DNA of 64,000 nucleotides, from NCBI GenBank assembly GCA_018336015.1, contig JAGXQZ010000029.1, forward strand, positions 1 to 64,000, written 5' to 3'. The DNA is from Algoriphagus sp. GTDB lineage: Bacteria > Bacteroidota > Bacteroidia > Cytophagales > Cyclobacteriaceae. Positions within the stretch are counted from its first letter, which is position 1. Each line of letters begins with the position of its first letter. The notes beneath the pieces were generated by a model that was not told where the DNA came from, did no database searches, and was given only the letters and a program-made list of their open reading frames with translations. Of this stretch, positions 35,219 to 44,361 are shown in pieces. Both the position numbers and the translations under genes were made by a program.

Positions 35219-36799
35219 TTAAAACTCCGAAGTAAAGTGAAACTCGATCTCGGGGTAGTTGTCTTGAACCATTTGTAGCCAAGACTTGGACTCCGCCATA
35301 AAGACCAGCTTATCGTCCTTGTCCCGGGCAATGTAGCGATTCTTGGACCGGACAAATTCATCCAGTTGCTTTTTGTCGGTACAGCTGATCCAGCAGGCCT
35401 TGTACAGGTTCATCGGGTGAAACTCCACGGTGGCGTTGTATTCGTTTTTCAATCGGAATTGGATCACTTCAAACTGAAGTTGACCCACTGTACCGACTAC
35501 TTTCCGCTGTCCCATTTCGAAGGTGAACAGCTGTGCCACACCCTCCTCCATCAATTGCTTCAGGCCTTTTTCCAATTGCTTGGTCTTCATCGCGTCCTTG
35601 TTGACCACCTCTCGGAAGATCTCTGGAGAAAAACTCGGTATCCCGGTGAAGACCATGTTTTCACCCTCAGTCAGGGTATCTCCGATTTTTAGATTCCCGG
35701 TATCGTAAAGACCTACGATATCCCCCGGAAAAGCCTCATCGATGATTTCCTTGTCCTGGGCCATAAACTGGGTCACGTTGGAAAAGCGCAAAGGCTTCGG
35801 ACCACGGACATGATTGTAAGGCTTATTTCGCTCAAATTTACCCGAGCAGATTCGTAAGAAGGCAATGCGGTTTCGGTGATTCGGATCCATGTTGGCGTGG
35901 ATCTTAAAGACAAAGCCGGAAAATTTGGATTCCTCAGGCTTGACTTCACGCATATCGGTATCCCGACTCTTTGGAGTGGGGGCGATTTTGATGAAGGTGT
36001 CGAGCATTTCATTGACCCCGAAGTTATTTACTGCTGAACCGAAAAAGACAGGTGCTATTTTCCCTTCCAAGTAGTCATTCACATCAAAATCAGGATATAC
36101 ACCCTCGATCAGATCCACATCTTCACGGAGTTGTTTGGCATTTCCCGGACCGATCAAGGCATCCAACTGCGGGTCATCCAAATTTTCAAATACCTGCCGA
36201 TCGTCGCTGAGTTTGCGCTGGGAGGGAGTAAACAAGTTTAGTTTCTTCTCATAAAGGTTATAAACCCCTTTGAAGCCTTTCCCCATCCCAATCGGCCAGG
36301 AAAGCGGACGAACTTTAATGTTAAGCTTGGTTTCTACCTCATCCAAGAGATCATAAGGATCCCGGCCTTCCCGATCCAGCTTATTGATAAAGCAGATCAC
36401 CGGGGTATTGCGCATGCGGCAGACTTCCATGAGCTTTTCGGTCTGGATCTCGACCCCTTTCACACAATCGATGACCATGATGACCGAGTCCACTGCAGTT
36501 AAGGTACGGTACGTATCCTCGGCAAAGTCCTGGTGACCCGGTGTATCGAGGAGGTTGATTTTGACATTCTTGTATTCAAAACCCATGACCGAAGTCGCCA
36601 CGGAAATACCCCGTTGTTTTTCGATTTCCATCCAGTCGGATTTGGTGGCGGTATCGATTTTGTTGGACTTGACGGCACCCGCGGTCTGGATCGCACCACC
36701 AAAAAGGAGCAACTTTTCAGTCAACGTGGTCTTTCCCGCATCCGGGTGGGCAATAATGGCAAACGTTCTCCGCTTTTTGATTTCCTCGGTCAAACTCAT
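35219..36799 (-). CDS. prfC: Peptide chain release factor 3
   Basis: A 526-residue translational GTPase that removes RF1/RF2 from the ribosome. GTPase motifs: [15 protein letters not shown] (G1), RGISVATSV (G2), DTPGHQDF (G3), [10 protein letters not shown] (G4). KHxR-like effector elements and the RF3-specific C-terminal domain ([21 protein letters not shown], then [17 protein letters not shown]) follow. The length is the family norm. A -7 element (TACCTTTG, minus strand) lies 21 bases upstream. Confidence 0.96.
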   Translation of the reverse strand: MSLTEEIKKRRTFAIIAHPDAGKTTLTEKLLLFGGAIQTAGAVKSNKIDTATKSDWMEIEKQRGISVATSVMGFEYKNVKINLLDTPGHQDFAEDTYRTLTAVDSVIMVIDCVKGVEIQTEKLMEVCRMRNTPVICFINKLDREGRDPYDLLDEVETKLNIKVRPLSWPIGMGKGFKGVYNLYEKKLNLFTPSQRKLSDDRQVFENLDDPQLDALIGPGNAKQLREDVDLIEGVYPDFDVNDYLEGKIAPVFFGSAVNNFGVNEMLDTFIKIAPTPKSRDTDMREVKPEESKFSGFVFKIHANMDPNHRNRIAFLRICSGKFERNKPYNHVRGPKPLRFSNVTQFMAQDKEIIDEAFPGDIVGLYDTGNLKIGDTLTEGENMVFTGIPSFSPEIFREVVNKDAMKTKQLEKGLKQLMEEGVAQLFTFEMGQRKVVGTVGQLQFEVIQFRLKNEYNATVEFHPMNLYKACWISCTDKKQLDEFVRSKNRYIARDKDDKLVFMAESKSWLQMVQDNYPEIEFHFTSEF

Positions 36800-36819
36800 G
36801 GGTAGTAAAATTCAGGGGG

Positions 36820-36827
36820 CAAAGGTA
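36820..36827 (-). promoter_or_regulatory. -7 promoter element of prfC
   Basis: Minus-strand TACCTTTG (perfect TAnnTTTG) lies 20 bases before the ATG at 36799, predicting a leader of about 14 bases. Confidence 0.55.
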
Positions 36828-36850
36828 AGGAAAATGGATTTACGATTTTT

Positions 36851-36955
36851 GAATTACGATTTACGATATCAAACCGAACCTCAACCCTGATTTTCAAAGG
36901 CTCAAACTTGTGGGTAAAAGGTTGAAGTCCAGTTTCCCGTCGTAAATCGTAATTC
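36851..36955. repeat. Inverted repeat with 16-bp arms between prfC and the sensor kinase gene
   Basis: GAATTACGATTTACGA (36851-36866) is the perfect reverse complement of TCGTAAATCGTAATTC (36940-36955). The left flank contains another partial copy (TTTACGATTTTTG). The element occupies most of a 172-base intergenic gap. The TTACGATTTACGA motif resembles dispersed intergenic repeats of Bacteroidota, so it may be one member of a REP-like family; copy number cannot be judged from one window. Confidence 0.6.
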
Positions 36956-36971
36956 TGCCTTTGTAAATTCG

Positions 36972-38207
36972 CTAATATTCCAAAATCCCCTCGGTAATAA
37001 ACTGCGAAGCATCCTCGAGATTGCCCAATAGCATAATCCGGAAGGTGGTGCCTTTGCCAACTTCAGAGTTTTTGACAAAAATCTTCCCCCCGTGGTAGCC
37101 TTCTACGATGCGTTTGGCTAATGTCAAGCCCAAGCCCCAACCCCGCTGACGGGTGGAAAAACCGGGGTTGAATACTTTTCGAAAGTTCTTTTTCTCGATT
37201 CCTTTCCCAGTATCGGTGATATCTACGATCACATATTTGTCGCTGTCCTGAAGGATGTCGATGGTAATCGTGCCTTTCCCCTTCATGGCATCGACTGCAT
37301 TTTTGCAGATATTTTCGACCACCCATTCAAAGAGCGGCTTGTTCATCATGGCATCCAAATCCTTGGAATCTGAATTGATAAACATATCCACCTTGGTTGA
37401 AATTCTTGGTCGCAAGTAGGTGATGGTTTCTTCGATGACTTGGTACAGATTTTCAGGCTGGATGACAGGTTTACTCCCGATACTGCTAAATCGTTCGGTC
37501 ACCATGCGGAGCTTGACCACATCTTTGTCCATCTCCTGGATGATTTCCTTGTTTTCTTCCCACACGGGAGAATTTCTCAAGTAATCAATCCAGGCCATCA
37601 GGGAAGCGATTGGCGTCCCGAGTTGATGGGCTGTCTCTTTGGTCAACCCAGCCCAAACGCGGTTTTGCTCGGCAATTTTACTTTGATTGAAAAGTGCATA
37701 GGCCAAAGCTCCAAAAAGTAAAATCACAGCAAGCTGGATGTAGGGATAATAGCGAAGATTGGTGAGTAGCTCAGAATTGCGATAAAAAACCCGAATATCG
37801 GCTTCCTGAAGGTAGATGGGTTCGTATTCCTCCTGCATCTCGAGCAGTTCCCGATCCAGAGTTTTAGCAGAATCCCCCTGATTGGCATTCTTTTTAAACT
37901 TGATATTTCGAAATTCAATCGGCTCTCCGGATGCATCCACCATGATGATGGGGATGGAATAATTTTGCTGGATAATTTCCTGATTGATAAACGTGAGATT
38001 TTCAGAGGTGGTAGCAGCGTACTCCAGGGCTGAGGACAAAAGATGAATCTGTCGCCTTTCCCTCTCTCTTAGTTCATCCACCAATAGATTGGTGTACCAA
38101 ATCGACCCCGAACCAATCAGAATGGACACCAAAAAAACCAGCCATTTGACCTGTTTTTTGTTTTGATAAAAGTCGATCGAGGTCAGATCCTGAAACCTAT
38201 TTTTCAT
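36972..38207 (-). CDS. Membrane sensor histidine kinase (orphan)
   Basis: A 411-residue two-component kinase. Two transmembrane helices (about 21-39 and 157-173) bracket a small extracytoplasmic sensor domain. The phosphoacceptor His194 lies in LTKETAHQLGTPIASL. The ATPase domain has an N box (ENICKNAVDAM), a G1 box (DTGKGIEKK) and a G2 region (RGWGLGLTLAKRIVEG). No HAMP domain is evident between helix 2 and the H box. No response regulator gene is adjacent, so its partner lies elsewhere. The sensed signal is unknown. A 172-base gap with a repeat lies downstream. Confidence 0.9.
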   Translation of the reverse strand: MKNRFQDLTSIDFYQNKKQVKWLVFLVSILIGSGSIWYTNLLVDELRERERRQIHLLSSALEYAATTSENLTFINQEIIQQNYSIPIIMVDASGEPIEFRNIKFKKNANQGDSAKTLDRELLEMQEEYEPIYLQEADIRVFYRNSELLTNLRYYPYIQLAVILLFGALAYALFNQSKIAEQNRVWAGLTKETAHQLGTPIASLMAWIDYLRNSPVWEENKEIIQEMDKDVVKLRMVTERFSSIGSKPVIQPENLYQVIEETITYLRPRISTKVDMFINSDSKDLDAMMNKPLFEWVVENICKNAVDAMKGKGTITIDILQDSDKYVIVDITDTGKGIEKKNFRKVFNPGFSTRQRGWGLGLTLAKRIVEGYHGGKIFVKNSEVGKGTTFRIMLLGNLEDASQFITEGILEY

Positions 38208-38383
38208 CCGCGAAGGGGTGTGCTTACTGAGTAAGTAACTCCAGACTAATAAGATTTAGTATACCGAATAGATGTTTTGAAGAGCGATACATTTATTCAG
38301 ACCTAAGAAAATTAGACCAAATAGCTTTGGAAAAAAAATGTCGCCGAAAAATCTACTTTTTAAATCCAAAATGTTCTATCCAA

Positions 38384-39694
38384 TCATTGGCTGGATCTGA
38401 TCCATTTCCACAGGATTTTATAGGTCGGTTTGGTGCCATGCATCAAAATTCCGATTCTGTAAATTTTACCTGCCAACCAAGTGGTAAACAGAAATCCAAG
38501 AATCAATAAACCTATGGACAAGGTCAATTCCCAAAATGGAACTCCATAACTGATACGTCCCATCATCGCAATGGGAGATGTCAATGGAATGACAGAAAGC
38601 CAAAAAGAAGTAGTGGAATTAGGTTCTTGAAGCACAAAAACAAACAAGCCCATGTAGGCCACAATCAGCGGAATAGTAATGGGAAACATAAACTGCTGCG
38701 CATCCGAAGGCGCATCGACTGCAGAACCCACAGCCGCAAACAAGGCTCCATACAATAGGTAACCTCCCAGAAAATAAATGATAAAACTGACCACGATTGC
38801 CACAAAATCAATCCCCTGGATGACCATCAGAATACCTGCAAGTTCACTGCTGTCAGGTGTGACTTGGGTCATCTCCGGACTGGCAAGTTCCATCGCCTGC
38901 TGCTGAGGCATCTGCATGCCTAAGACTCCCGTCACCAGAGTAGTCAGCGTTCCGATCAAAACCACCCAAATCAGAAACTGCGTCAATCCCACCGCGCCTA
39001 TTCCCACGATTTTGCCCATCATCAACTGAAAGGGCTTCAAGGAAGAGACCAAAATTTCTACAATCCGACTGGATTTCTCTTCAATTACGCCTTGCATAAT
39101 CTGATTTCCGTAGACAAAAATGAAAATGTAAATCAGAATACCGGCTAAAAATCCAATTGCATAATTGACCGTAGCGTCATTTATTTTTTCCTCACCCGAT
39201 TCTCCCAAAGTGACCGATTGGATTGCTACTTGGGTACGGATTTCCTTTAATACAGATGGGTCAATCCCTTTTTCGTAAAGCCGTTGATCTTCTATTTTCC
39301 GTTTGAATGAAGATTCAAGGTAGCTCATCAAACTCATGCTCGGGTTCTCTATCCCAAAAAATTGAATCCCTCTTGGATTGGATATTTCCATCTTGGGGAT
39401 GTATAAAAATCCATAACGCTCGCCCTCCTGAACCATTTTTTTGGCTTCTTCCGGATCCTTTACTGAGGAGGTAAAAGCGTATTGCTCGGAACTTTCCATG
39501 AAAAATAAATCCGTCTCATCGATTACTTCGATGATTCTAAGTGATTGATTTTCTTTTTCCGAAAGTGCTATCCAAACAAAAATTCCCATGATTGCCGGGA
39601 AAATAAGTGGGGTCAGAAGGGTGGCAATCAAAAAGGACTTCTTTTTTACCCTTGCCAAATATTCCCTTTGGATGACCAAGAAAATCTTATTCAT
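38384..39694 (-). CDS. ABC transporter permease, NatB-like (ABC-2 type)
   Basis: A 436-residue inner-membrane protein. One transmembrane helix near the N-terminus (about 22-44; REYLARVKKKSFLIATLLTPLIF is the ABC-2/NatB start) is followed by an extracytoplasmic segment of about 130 residues. Five more helices occupy the C-terminal half, and EEKSSRIVEILVSSLKPFQLMMGKI is the conserved coupling region. It pairs with the ATPase gene, which overlaps its start by eight bases. Substrate unknown; NatAB exports Na+, but homologues export varied compounds. Confidence 0.9.
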   Translation of the reverse strand: MNKIFLVIQREYLARVKKKSFLIATLLTPLIFPAIMGIFVWIALSEKENQSLRIIEVIDETDLFFMESSEQYAFTSSVKDPEEAKKMVQEGERYGFLYIPKMEISNPRGIQFFGIENPSMSLMSYLESSFKRKIEDQRLYEKGIDPSVLKEIRTQVAIQSVTLGESGEEKINDATVNYAIGFLAGILIYIFIFVYGNQIMQGVIEEKSSRIVEILVSSLKPFQLMMGKIVGIGAVGLTQFLIWVVLIGTLTTLVTGVLGMQMPQQQAMELASPEMTQVTPDSSELAGILMVIQGIDFVAIVVSFIIYFLGGYLLYGALFAAVGSAVDAPSDAQQFMFPITIPLIVAYMGLFVFVLQEPNSTTSFWLSVIPLTSPIAMMGRISYGVPFWELTLSIGLLILGFLFTTWLAGKIYRIGILMHGTKPTYKILWKWIRSSQ

Positions 39695-40583
39695 AGCTTG
39701 CGGCTTTTACTTGGTGAATAAAAATCTCTTCCATAGTAGGCACTCTTTCCAAAAATTCCACGACGTCTCCATACTCCATCAATTCTTTGAGCAGCTGATT
39801 GGGTGATCGGCCTTGCAGAGGTATGGAGAAATTAAAGACACCGTAGTTTTCATTTAATATTTTCCATTCCTGCGGCAAATCCCGTGAAAGGTTGGTCAGA
39901 GAAACTGAAAATTCTTGGGGTCTAAAACTATTCTTAACTTCTCGGATGGTTCCATCAAGTATTTTTCTTGACATATGAATCATGGCCACGTGATCGCAGA
40001 GTAACTCCACCGATTCCATTCGGTGAGTGCTGAGAATCACGGTTGTTCCCTTGGCCTTCAATTCAAGGATTTCATTTTTAATAATCTCAGCATTGACCGG
40101 GTCAAAACCGGAAAAAGGTTCATCCAAAATCAGTAGTTTGGGTTCATGGATTACAGTTGAAATAAACTGAACCTTCTGAGCCATTCCTTTGGATAAATCT
40201 TCGATTTTTTTGTCTCTCCAGCTGCCAATTTCAAGCTTTTCAAGCCAGTTTTTCACTTTTTGCTTAGACTCTATGGACTGCAATCCTTTAAGTCTGGAGA
40301 AATAGATTAATTGATCCCACACGGTCATCTTTTTATAGAGTCCTCGTTCCTCGGGTAAATAGCCAATTTTTCGGATATCATTCGGTGAAAGGATTTTGCC
40401 ATCAATCTCTACTGTTCCGCTGTCTTGCTCAATTATTTGGTTGATGATTCGGATTAGAGTTGTCTTTCCTGCACCATTGGGACCTAACAGTCCAAAAATT
40501 ACACCTTCTGGCACCAATAAACTTACTTCGGTGAGGGCACGGTGATGTTCGTATGATTTATTGAGATTTGATATGCTGAGCAT
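39687..40583 (-). CDS. ABC transporter ATP-binding protein, NatA-like
   Basis: A 298-residue ATPase. Walker A GLLGPNGAGKTTLI, Q-loop region (YLPEERGLYKKMTV), signature DLSKGMAQKVQ, Walker B LLILDEPFSGFDP and the switch His (VILSTHRMESV) are all intact. A C-terminal domain of about 80 residues follows, as in drug and Na+ exporters. The YLPEERGLY motif is typical of the NatA-like group. It overlaps the permease gene by eight bases and starts five bases after the upstream exported protein gene. Confidence 0.93.
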   Translation of the reverse strand: MLSISNLNKSYEHHRALTEVSLLVPEGVIFGLLGPNGAGKTTLIRIINQIIEQDSGTVEIDGKILSPNDIRKIGYLPEERGLYKKMTVWDQLIYFSRLKGLQSIESKQKVKNWLEKLEIGSWRDKKIEDLSKGMAQKVQFISTVIHEPKLLILDEPFSGFDPVNAEIIKNEILELKAKGTTVILSTHRMESVELLCDHVAMIHMSRKILDGTIREVKNSFRPQEFSVSLTNLSRDLPQEWKILNENYGVFNFSIPLQGRSPNQLLKELMEYGDVVEFLERVPTMEEIFIHQVKAASYE

Positions 40584-40588
40584 AGCTC

Positions 40589-41473
40589 TTATTCTACGGT
40601 AACTGAACCTACTCCTACATCCAAGACCAGTTCCAAAAGTTGGGGATCAGAAGAATTATATCCTTTGGTAACAAATGTTTCTCTATCTAAAGCTTTAAGG
40701 TACTTAGGTAGAGAAGTACGACACATCGGGGTAGTCTTCATCTTGATTTTAACAGGATTGGTATCAGGAGGAAGTTTCAAAAAAATAGTACCTCCTCCTA
40801 CTGCTGCAATGACTTGACAGCCAGCCGGCATTCCTTCACTAAAATTGAGGTCAATATTTCCATAATTGACTTCGAGAATAATCTTTTTTGAGTTAGTAAA
40901 ATTGGCATTTTGGAGCTCAACAGAACCCATATTTAAAGTTACCAGAAGAGTATCCATTTGGACTTGGTTGGGGGACTCCGATCCATACCTTATGGTCACA
41001 TCTGCGCTTGCACTTTTAACCTTAAAATTCGAAATGGGCAGTTGGGATAAGTCAAAGTCTGCTTTCCCCATTCCTAAGTTGAAATCTAGGTCATACAGGT
41101 AGTTGGATACCAATCCTAAGTCCCAAGAGTGCTCAAAGTCCGACTCTGAAAAAAAGAGCTTGGAGGTAATTGTCTTACCAAGATTATCGGACTCTATATT
41201 TTTATGGATGAGCGAAGCCTTTACTGAATTCTTTTGAAAGGAATATTTGAAATCAGGCAGGATATTGGATTTTGCCAGATGTCCATGAATATAAAGTAAG
41301 TCTTGTGATTTAATCCGCTTTAGCTGTGTCGTACTTTTATAGGAGGTAAATTCGAGTTGGACAAGGTCAACATCGGTTCTGCCATCAATTTTATACTCTT
41401 TTACAAATTGCGCCTCGGAAGGGTAACCCAACCCAATGGATAAAAATAGACTCAGACACAATTTTTTCAGCAT
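40589..41473 (-). CDS. Exported beta-rich protein upstream of the ABC transporter, function unknown
   Basis: A 294-residue protein with a signal peptide (MLKKLCLSLFLSIGLGYPSEAQ). The mature part is beta-strand rich with a ladder-like region (VTIRYGSESP, LLVTLNMGSVELQNANF, KIILEVNYGNIDLNFSEG, VIAAVGGGTIFLKLP) similar to DUF4097-type strand repeats. No enzyme motif is seen. It begins an apparent operon with the ABC ATPase (gap 5) and permease, so it may be an extracytoplasmic partner or a protein whose level is sensed or exported by the system. Confidence 0.7.
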   Translation of the reverse strand: MLKKLCLSLFLSIGLGYPSEAQFVKEYKIDGRTDVDLVQLEFTSYKSTTQLKRIKSQDLLYIHGHLAKSNILPDFKYSFQKNSVKASLIHKNIESDNLGKTITSKLFFSESDFEHSWDLGLVSNYLYDLDFNLGMGKADFDLSQLPISNFKVKSASADVTIRYGSESPNQVQMDTLLVTLNMGSVELQNANFTNSKKIILEVNYGNIDLNFSEGMPAGCQVIAAVGGGTIFLKLPPDTNPVKIKMKTTPMCRTSLPKYLKALDRETFVTKGYNSSDPQLLELVLDVGVGSVTVE

Positions 41474-41511
41474 ACGGTAGAGTTACGGGTCGAACCTCAA
41501 AAGGTTTTTTA

Positions 41512-41544
41512 AAAATAAAAAAAAAGCCAGAATCAAATCTGGCT
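41512..41544 (-). terminator. Rho-independent terminator of dnaJ
   Basis: On the minus strand AGCCAGA pairs with TCTGGCT around a 6-base loop and is followed by nine or more T. It lies ten bases past the dnaJ stop. Confidence 0.82.
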
Positions 41545-41553
41545 TGTGATAAA

Positions 41554-42657
41554 TTAGAAGAACTCCTTCATCTTATCGAAAAAGGATTTATCCTGCTTTC
41601 CTGGATCAGGTTTAAAATTTTCCGAATTTTTCAACCCTTCCAAGATGGCACGTTCCTCTCTAGACAGTTGGGTAGGAGTCCAGACATTCACCATGATCAA
41701 TTGGTCTCCTCTGCTGTATCCATTGATGTCTTTGATTCCTTTGCCTTTAAGTCTTAGCATTTTCCCGCTTTGAGTTCCAGGATCAATCTTGATCTTCACC
41801 TTTCCGTCGATCGTTGGGACTTCAACAGAATCTCCCAAGGCAGCTTGAATGAAAGATATGTGTAAATCATAAATGACATTATTTCCTTCTCTTTGGAAAA
41901 CCCCCTCTTCAGCTTCTTCTATTACTATAAGGAGATCTCCCGGAATTCCACCTGGGATTTCATTTCCTTTACCCGACATGCTGAGTTGCATTCCCTCACC
42001 CACACCACCAGGGATGTTGATGGAAATTACTTCCTCCTTAATAACGAGTCCTCGAGAATCGGCATCTGCAGGCTTTTTATCAACAATCTGTCCAGCACCA
42101 CCACAAACTGTACAAGTGCTGGCAGAAACCATCTGACCCAGCATGGTATTTACTACCTTTTTGACTTGACCAGAACCTTGGCAGGCTGAACAATTTTTGA
42201 AAGTAACTCCTGGGGCAACTACGTGTCTTTTTACCTTGATTTTCTTTTCGACACCATTGGCGATTTCCTGCAGGTTTAGCTTCAGCTTTACTCTCAGGTT
42301 AGTTCCTTTCTTAGTTCTTCGGCCGCCACCGCCACCAAAGAAAGATCCAAATCCGCCGCCTCCAAAAATATCTCCAAACTGTGAGAAGATATCTTCCATA
42401 TTCATCCCTCCTCCACCGAAGCCACCATTACCTCCTAGTCCTTGATGACCATATTGGTCATACCTGGCCTTTTTTTCAGGATTGCTAAGGACCTCATAGG
42501 CCTCTGCCGCTTCTTTAAATTTGTCCTCAGCTTCAGGATTATCCGGATTTTTATCCGGGTGATATTGAATGGCAAGTTTGCGGTACGCTTTTTTTATTTC
42601 GTCTGCACTTGCTGATTTGGATACGCCGAGTACTTCGTAATAATCTCTTTTTGCCAT
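41554..42657 (-). CDS. dnaJ: Chaperone DnaJ with a reduced zinc-finger domain
   Basis: A 367-residue Hsp40 co-chaperone that stimulates DnaK. The J domain (residues 3-70) has HPD at 33-35. A Gly/Phe-rich region spans about 73-113. The cysteine-rich domain is reduced: canonical DnaJ has four CxxCxGxG motifs, but only CSACQGSG (Cys156/159) and CTVCGGAG (Cys182/185) remain. The sites expected for motifs 1 and 4 read HVVAPGVTF and [10 protein letters not shown], without Cys. This keeps zinc centre II (motifs 2 and 3) and loses centre I. The C-terminal substrate domains follow ([15 protein letters not shown]...[15 protein letters not shown]). It is downstream of grpE by six bases. Confidence 0.95.
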   Translation of the reverse strand: MAKRDYYEVLGVSKSASADEIKKAYRKLAIQYHPDKNPDNPEAEDKFKEAAEAYEVLSNPEKKARYDQYGHQGLGGNGGFGGGGMNMEDIFSQFGDIFGGGGFGSFFGGGGGRRTKKGTNLRVKLKLNLQEIANGVEKKIKVKRHVVAPGVTFKNCSACQGSGQVKKVVNTMLGQMVSASTCTVCGGAGQIVDKKPADADSRGLVIKEEVISINIPGGVGEGMQLSMSGKGNEIPGGIPGDLLIVIEEAEEGVFQREGNNVIYDLHISFIQAALGDSVEVPTIDGKVKIKIDPGTQSGKMLRLKGKGIKDINGYSRGDQLIMVNVWTPTQLSREERAILEGLKNSENFKPDPGKQDKSFFDKMKEFF

Positions 42658-42663
42658 GTTATT

Positions 42664-43218
42664 TTAAGCTCCGGTGACCACCTTAGCGAATCTTACTACT
42701 TTATCCCCAAGGGTATAACCCTTTTCTACTACGTCAATCACTGCACCTTTCATCTCCTCGTTTGGTGCAGGAATCTGAGTAATCGCTTCCTGGGTATCAG
42801 GATTGAAGGGCTTACCTACTAAATCTTCCATCGCTTTCAATCCTTTTGAATCAAGAACTCTGACCAATTTATGATAGATGAGTTGATTTCCTTCCTTTAT
42901 TTTGGCTGAATCCGACTCATTGTCAGAAGCTTTAATTGATCTTTCAAAATCATCTACTACAGGAATCAGATCCTTCAATACTTCTTCAGAAGCAGTTTTG
43001 ATCAGTTCAATCCGCTCTTTTGCCGTGCGCTTTCTGAAGTTCTCAAAATCAGAATACAGCCTGAGGTACTTCTCCTTCAGTTCGGCAATTTCAGCTTCCA
43101 GCTTGGCTTCCTGACTTTCTTCCAAAGGCGTAGTTTGTTCATTCAAATGAGCTTCTGGGGAGGCCTTCTCTTCGGTAGCATGGTTTATTTCCTGATCTAG
43201 TTGGTCTTTATTTTCCAT
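42664..43218 (-). CDS. grpE: Nucleotide exchange factor GrpE
   Basis: A 184-residue cytoplasmic factor that releases ADP from DnaK. An acidic disordered N-terminus (about 1-45) leads into a long coiled coil (EAKLEAEIAELKEKYLRLYSDFENFRKRTAKERIELIK). The beta-domain follows with NPDTQEAITQIPAPNEEMKGAVIDVVEKGYTLGDKVVRFAKVVTG, the family signature. The ATG at 43218 replaces a longer frame to 43314 whose extra part contains the promoter. Co-transcribed with dnaJ under a sigma-54-like promoter. Confidence 0.96.
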   Translation of the reverse strand: MENKDQLDQEINHATEEKASPEAHLNEQTTPLEESQEAKLEAEIAELKEKYLRLYSDFENFRKRTAKERIELIKTASEEVLKDLIPVVDDFERSIKASDNESDSAKIKEGNQLIYHKLVRVLDSKGLKAMEDLVGKPFNPDTQEAITQIPAPNEEMKGAVIDVVEKGYTLGDKVVRFAKVVTGA

Positions 43219-43250
43219 AGTTCTTTTACTGGTTGAATAGATGGCATTTA

Positions 43251-43290
43251 GCAATGACTTTGCCAAGACTTTAATGCTGACAAAGTGACA
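43251..43290 (-). promoter_or_regulatory. Sigma-54-like (-24/-12) promoter with TGTCA repeats upstream of grpE-dnaJ
   Basis: On the minus strand TTGGCA (43266-43261) is separated by six bases from TTGC (43255-43252). This matches the spacing of the RpoN consensus TGGCAc-N5-TTGCw. Two direct TGTCA pentamers (43290-43286 and 43282-43278, minus strand) lie just upstream. The ATG at 43218 is about 33 bases past the -12 element. It occupies the obgE-grpE gap. The -24 hexamer lacks the final C of the consensus. Confidence 0.42.
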
Positions 43291-43292
43291 TT

Positions 43293-44285
43293 TTAAGAAT
43301 GGATTGCCTGCCAAATCAAATCCTTAAGTTTTTCAAGGTTGTATTGACTTACCGAAGAAATGAACACGTAAGGAATATCTTTTGGAATTTCTTGTTCCAT
43401 TTCATTGATAAGGTCTTCGTCCAACATATCAGATTTGGAAATAGCAAGGATTCTTTTTTTATCAAGCAGCTCAGGGTTATATTTTCCGAGCTCACCCAAA
43501 AGTATACGGTATTGGTCCTTCAAATCCGGGGCATCAGCAGGAATTAAGAATAGAAGGATTGAATTTCTTTCGATATGTCTCAAAAATCTAATCCCCAACC
43601 CTTTCCCTTCCGCCGCTCCTTCAATAATTCCTGGTATATCTGCCATCACAAAAGACTTATCATCTCTGTAGCTGACCACACCTAGATTAGGCACCAACGT
43701 GGTAAAAGGATAATCCCCTATTTCAGGTCTTGCGGCAGAAATTGAGGAAAGTAAAGTTGATTTACCTGCATTGGGAAATCCAACCAACCCTACATCAGCC
43801 AAAAGTTTTAGCTCGAGAATAATCCATTCCTCAATTCCTGGCTCGCCTGGTTGAGCAAAGTGCGGTGCCTGATTGGTGGCAGTTTTAAAATGATCATTTC
43901 CCAGACCTCCTCTACCACCTCTGGTGAGTACTACTTCTTGCCCATCTTGGGTAATTTCAAATCTCTTCTCACCGGTTTCTGCGTCTTTAGCCACAGTGCC
44001 TAGAGGAACTTCCAATATGACATCTCTCCCATCTGCCCCTGTCCTCTTACCACCTTCACCTCCTTTACCAGAATCAGCAATCACGTGCTTCTTATACTTA
44101 AGATGAAGCAGTGTCCAGAGCTGCGAATTTCCTCGGAGAATAATATGACCGCCTCGCCCCCCGTCACCTCCGTCGGGACCACCTTTAGGCACATGTTTTT
44201 CCCTTCGGAAATGCACCGAACCTGCGCCTCCTGCCCCAGATCGGGAGCAAAATTTCACATAATCGATAAAGTTTGAATCAGCCAT
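43293..44285 (-). CDS. obgE: GTPase ObgE/CgtA
   Basis: A 330-residue ribosome-associated GTPase linked to 50S assembly and stress control. The Gly-rich Obg domain (about 1-158: [35 protein letters not shown]) precedes the G domain: [14 protein letters not shown] (G1), [11 protein letters not shown] (G2), [16 protein letters not shown] (G3), SKSD (G4). No C-terminal OCT domain is present, which is usual in this phylum. The ATG at 44285 is preferred to a TTG two codons earlier. A terminator lies between it and upstream adk, and grpE has its own promoter downstream. Confidence 0.95.
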   Translation of the reverse strand: MADSNFIDYVKFCSRSGAGGAGSVHFRREKHVPKGGPDGGDGGRGGHIILRGNSQLWTLLHLKYKKHVIADSGKGGEGGKRTGADGRDVILEVPLGTVAKDAETGEKRFEITQDGQEVVLTRGGRGGLGNDHFKTATNQAPHFAQPGEPGIEEWIILELKLLADVGLVGFPNAGKSTLLSSISAARPEIGDYPFTTLVPNLGVVSYRDDKSFVMADIPGIIEGAAEGKGLGIRFLRHIERNSILLFLIPADAPDLKDQYRILLGELGKYNPELLDKKRILAISKSDMLDEDLINEMEQEIPKDIPYVFISSVSQYNLEKLKDLIWQAIHS

Positions 44286-44297
44286 GGTCAAAGAAAC

Positions 44298-44324
44298 AAA
44301 AAGGCTAAGCCCGAGAGCCTAGCC
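44298..44324 (-). terminator. Rho-independent terminator of the peptidase-hpt-adk operon
   Basis: On the minus strand GGCTAGGC pairs with GCTTAGCC (one G-U) around a 6-base loop and is followed by TTTTTG. It lies between adk and obgE; a role in the obgE leader is the alternative. Confidence 0.65.
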
Positions 44325-44361
44325 AAGTCTTGGAATATCAAAATTACGAAATCAATGGGAA

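Noticed and set aside
36972..38207. HAMP domain or adjacent response regulator for the sensor kinase
   Set aside because: The segment between the second helix and the H box is too short and lacks HAMP features, and neither neighbouring gene encodes a receiver domain.
38208..38383. CTTACTGAGTAAG palindrome upstream of the sensor kinase gene
   Set aside because: Short 6-bp arms with a single central base and no second copy; not enough to call an operator.
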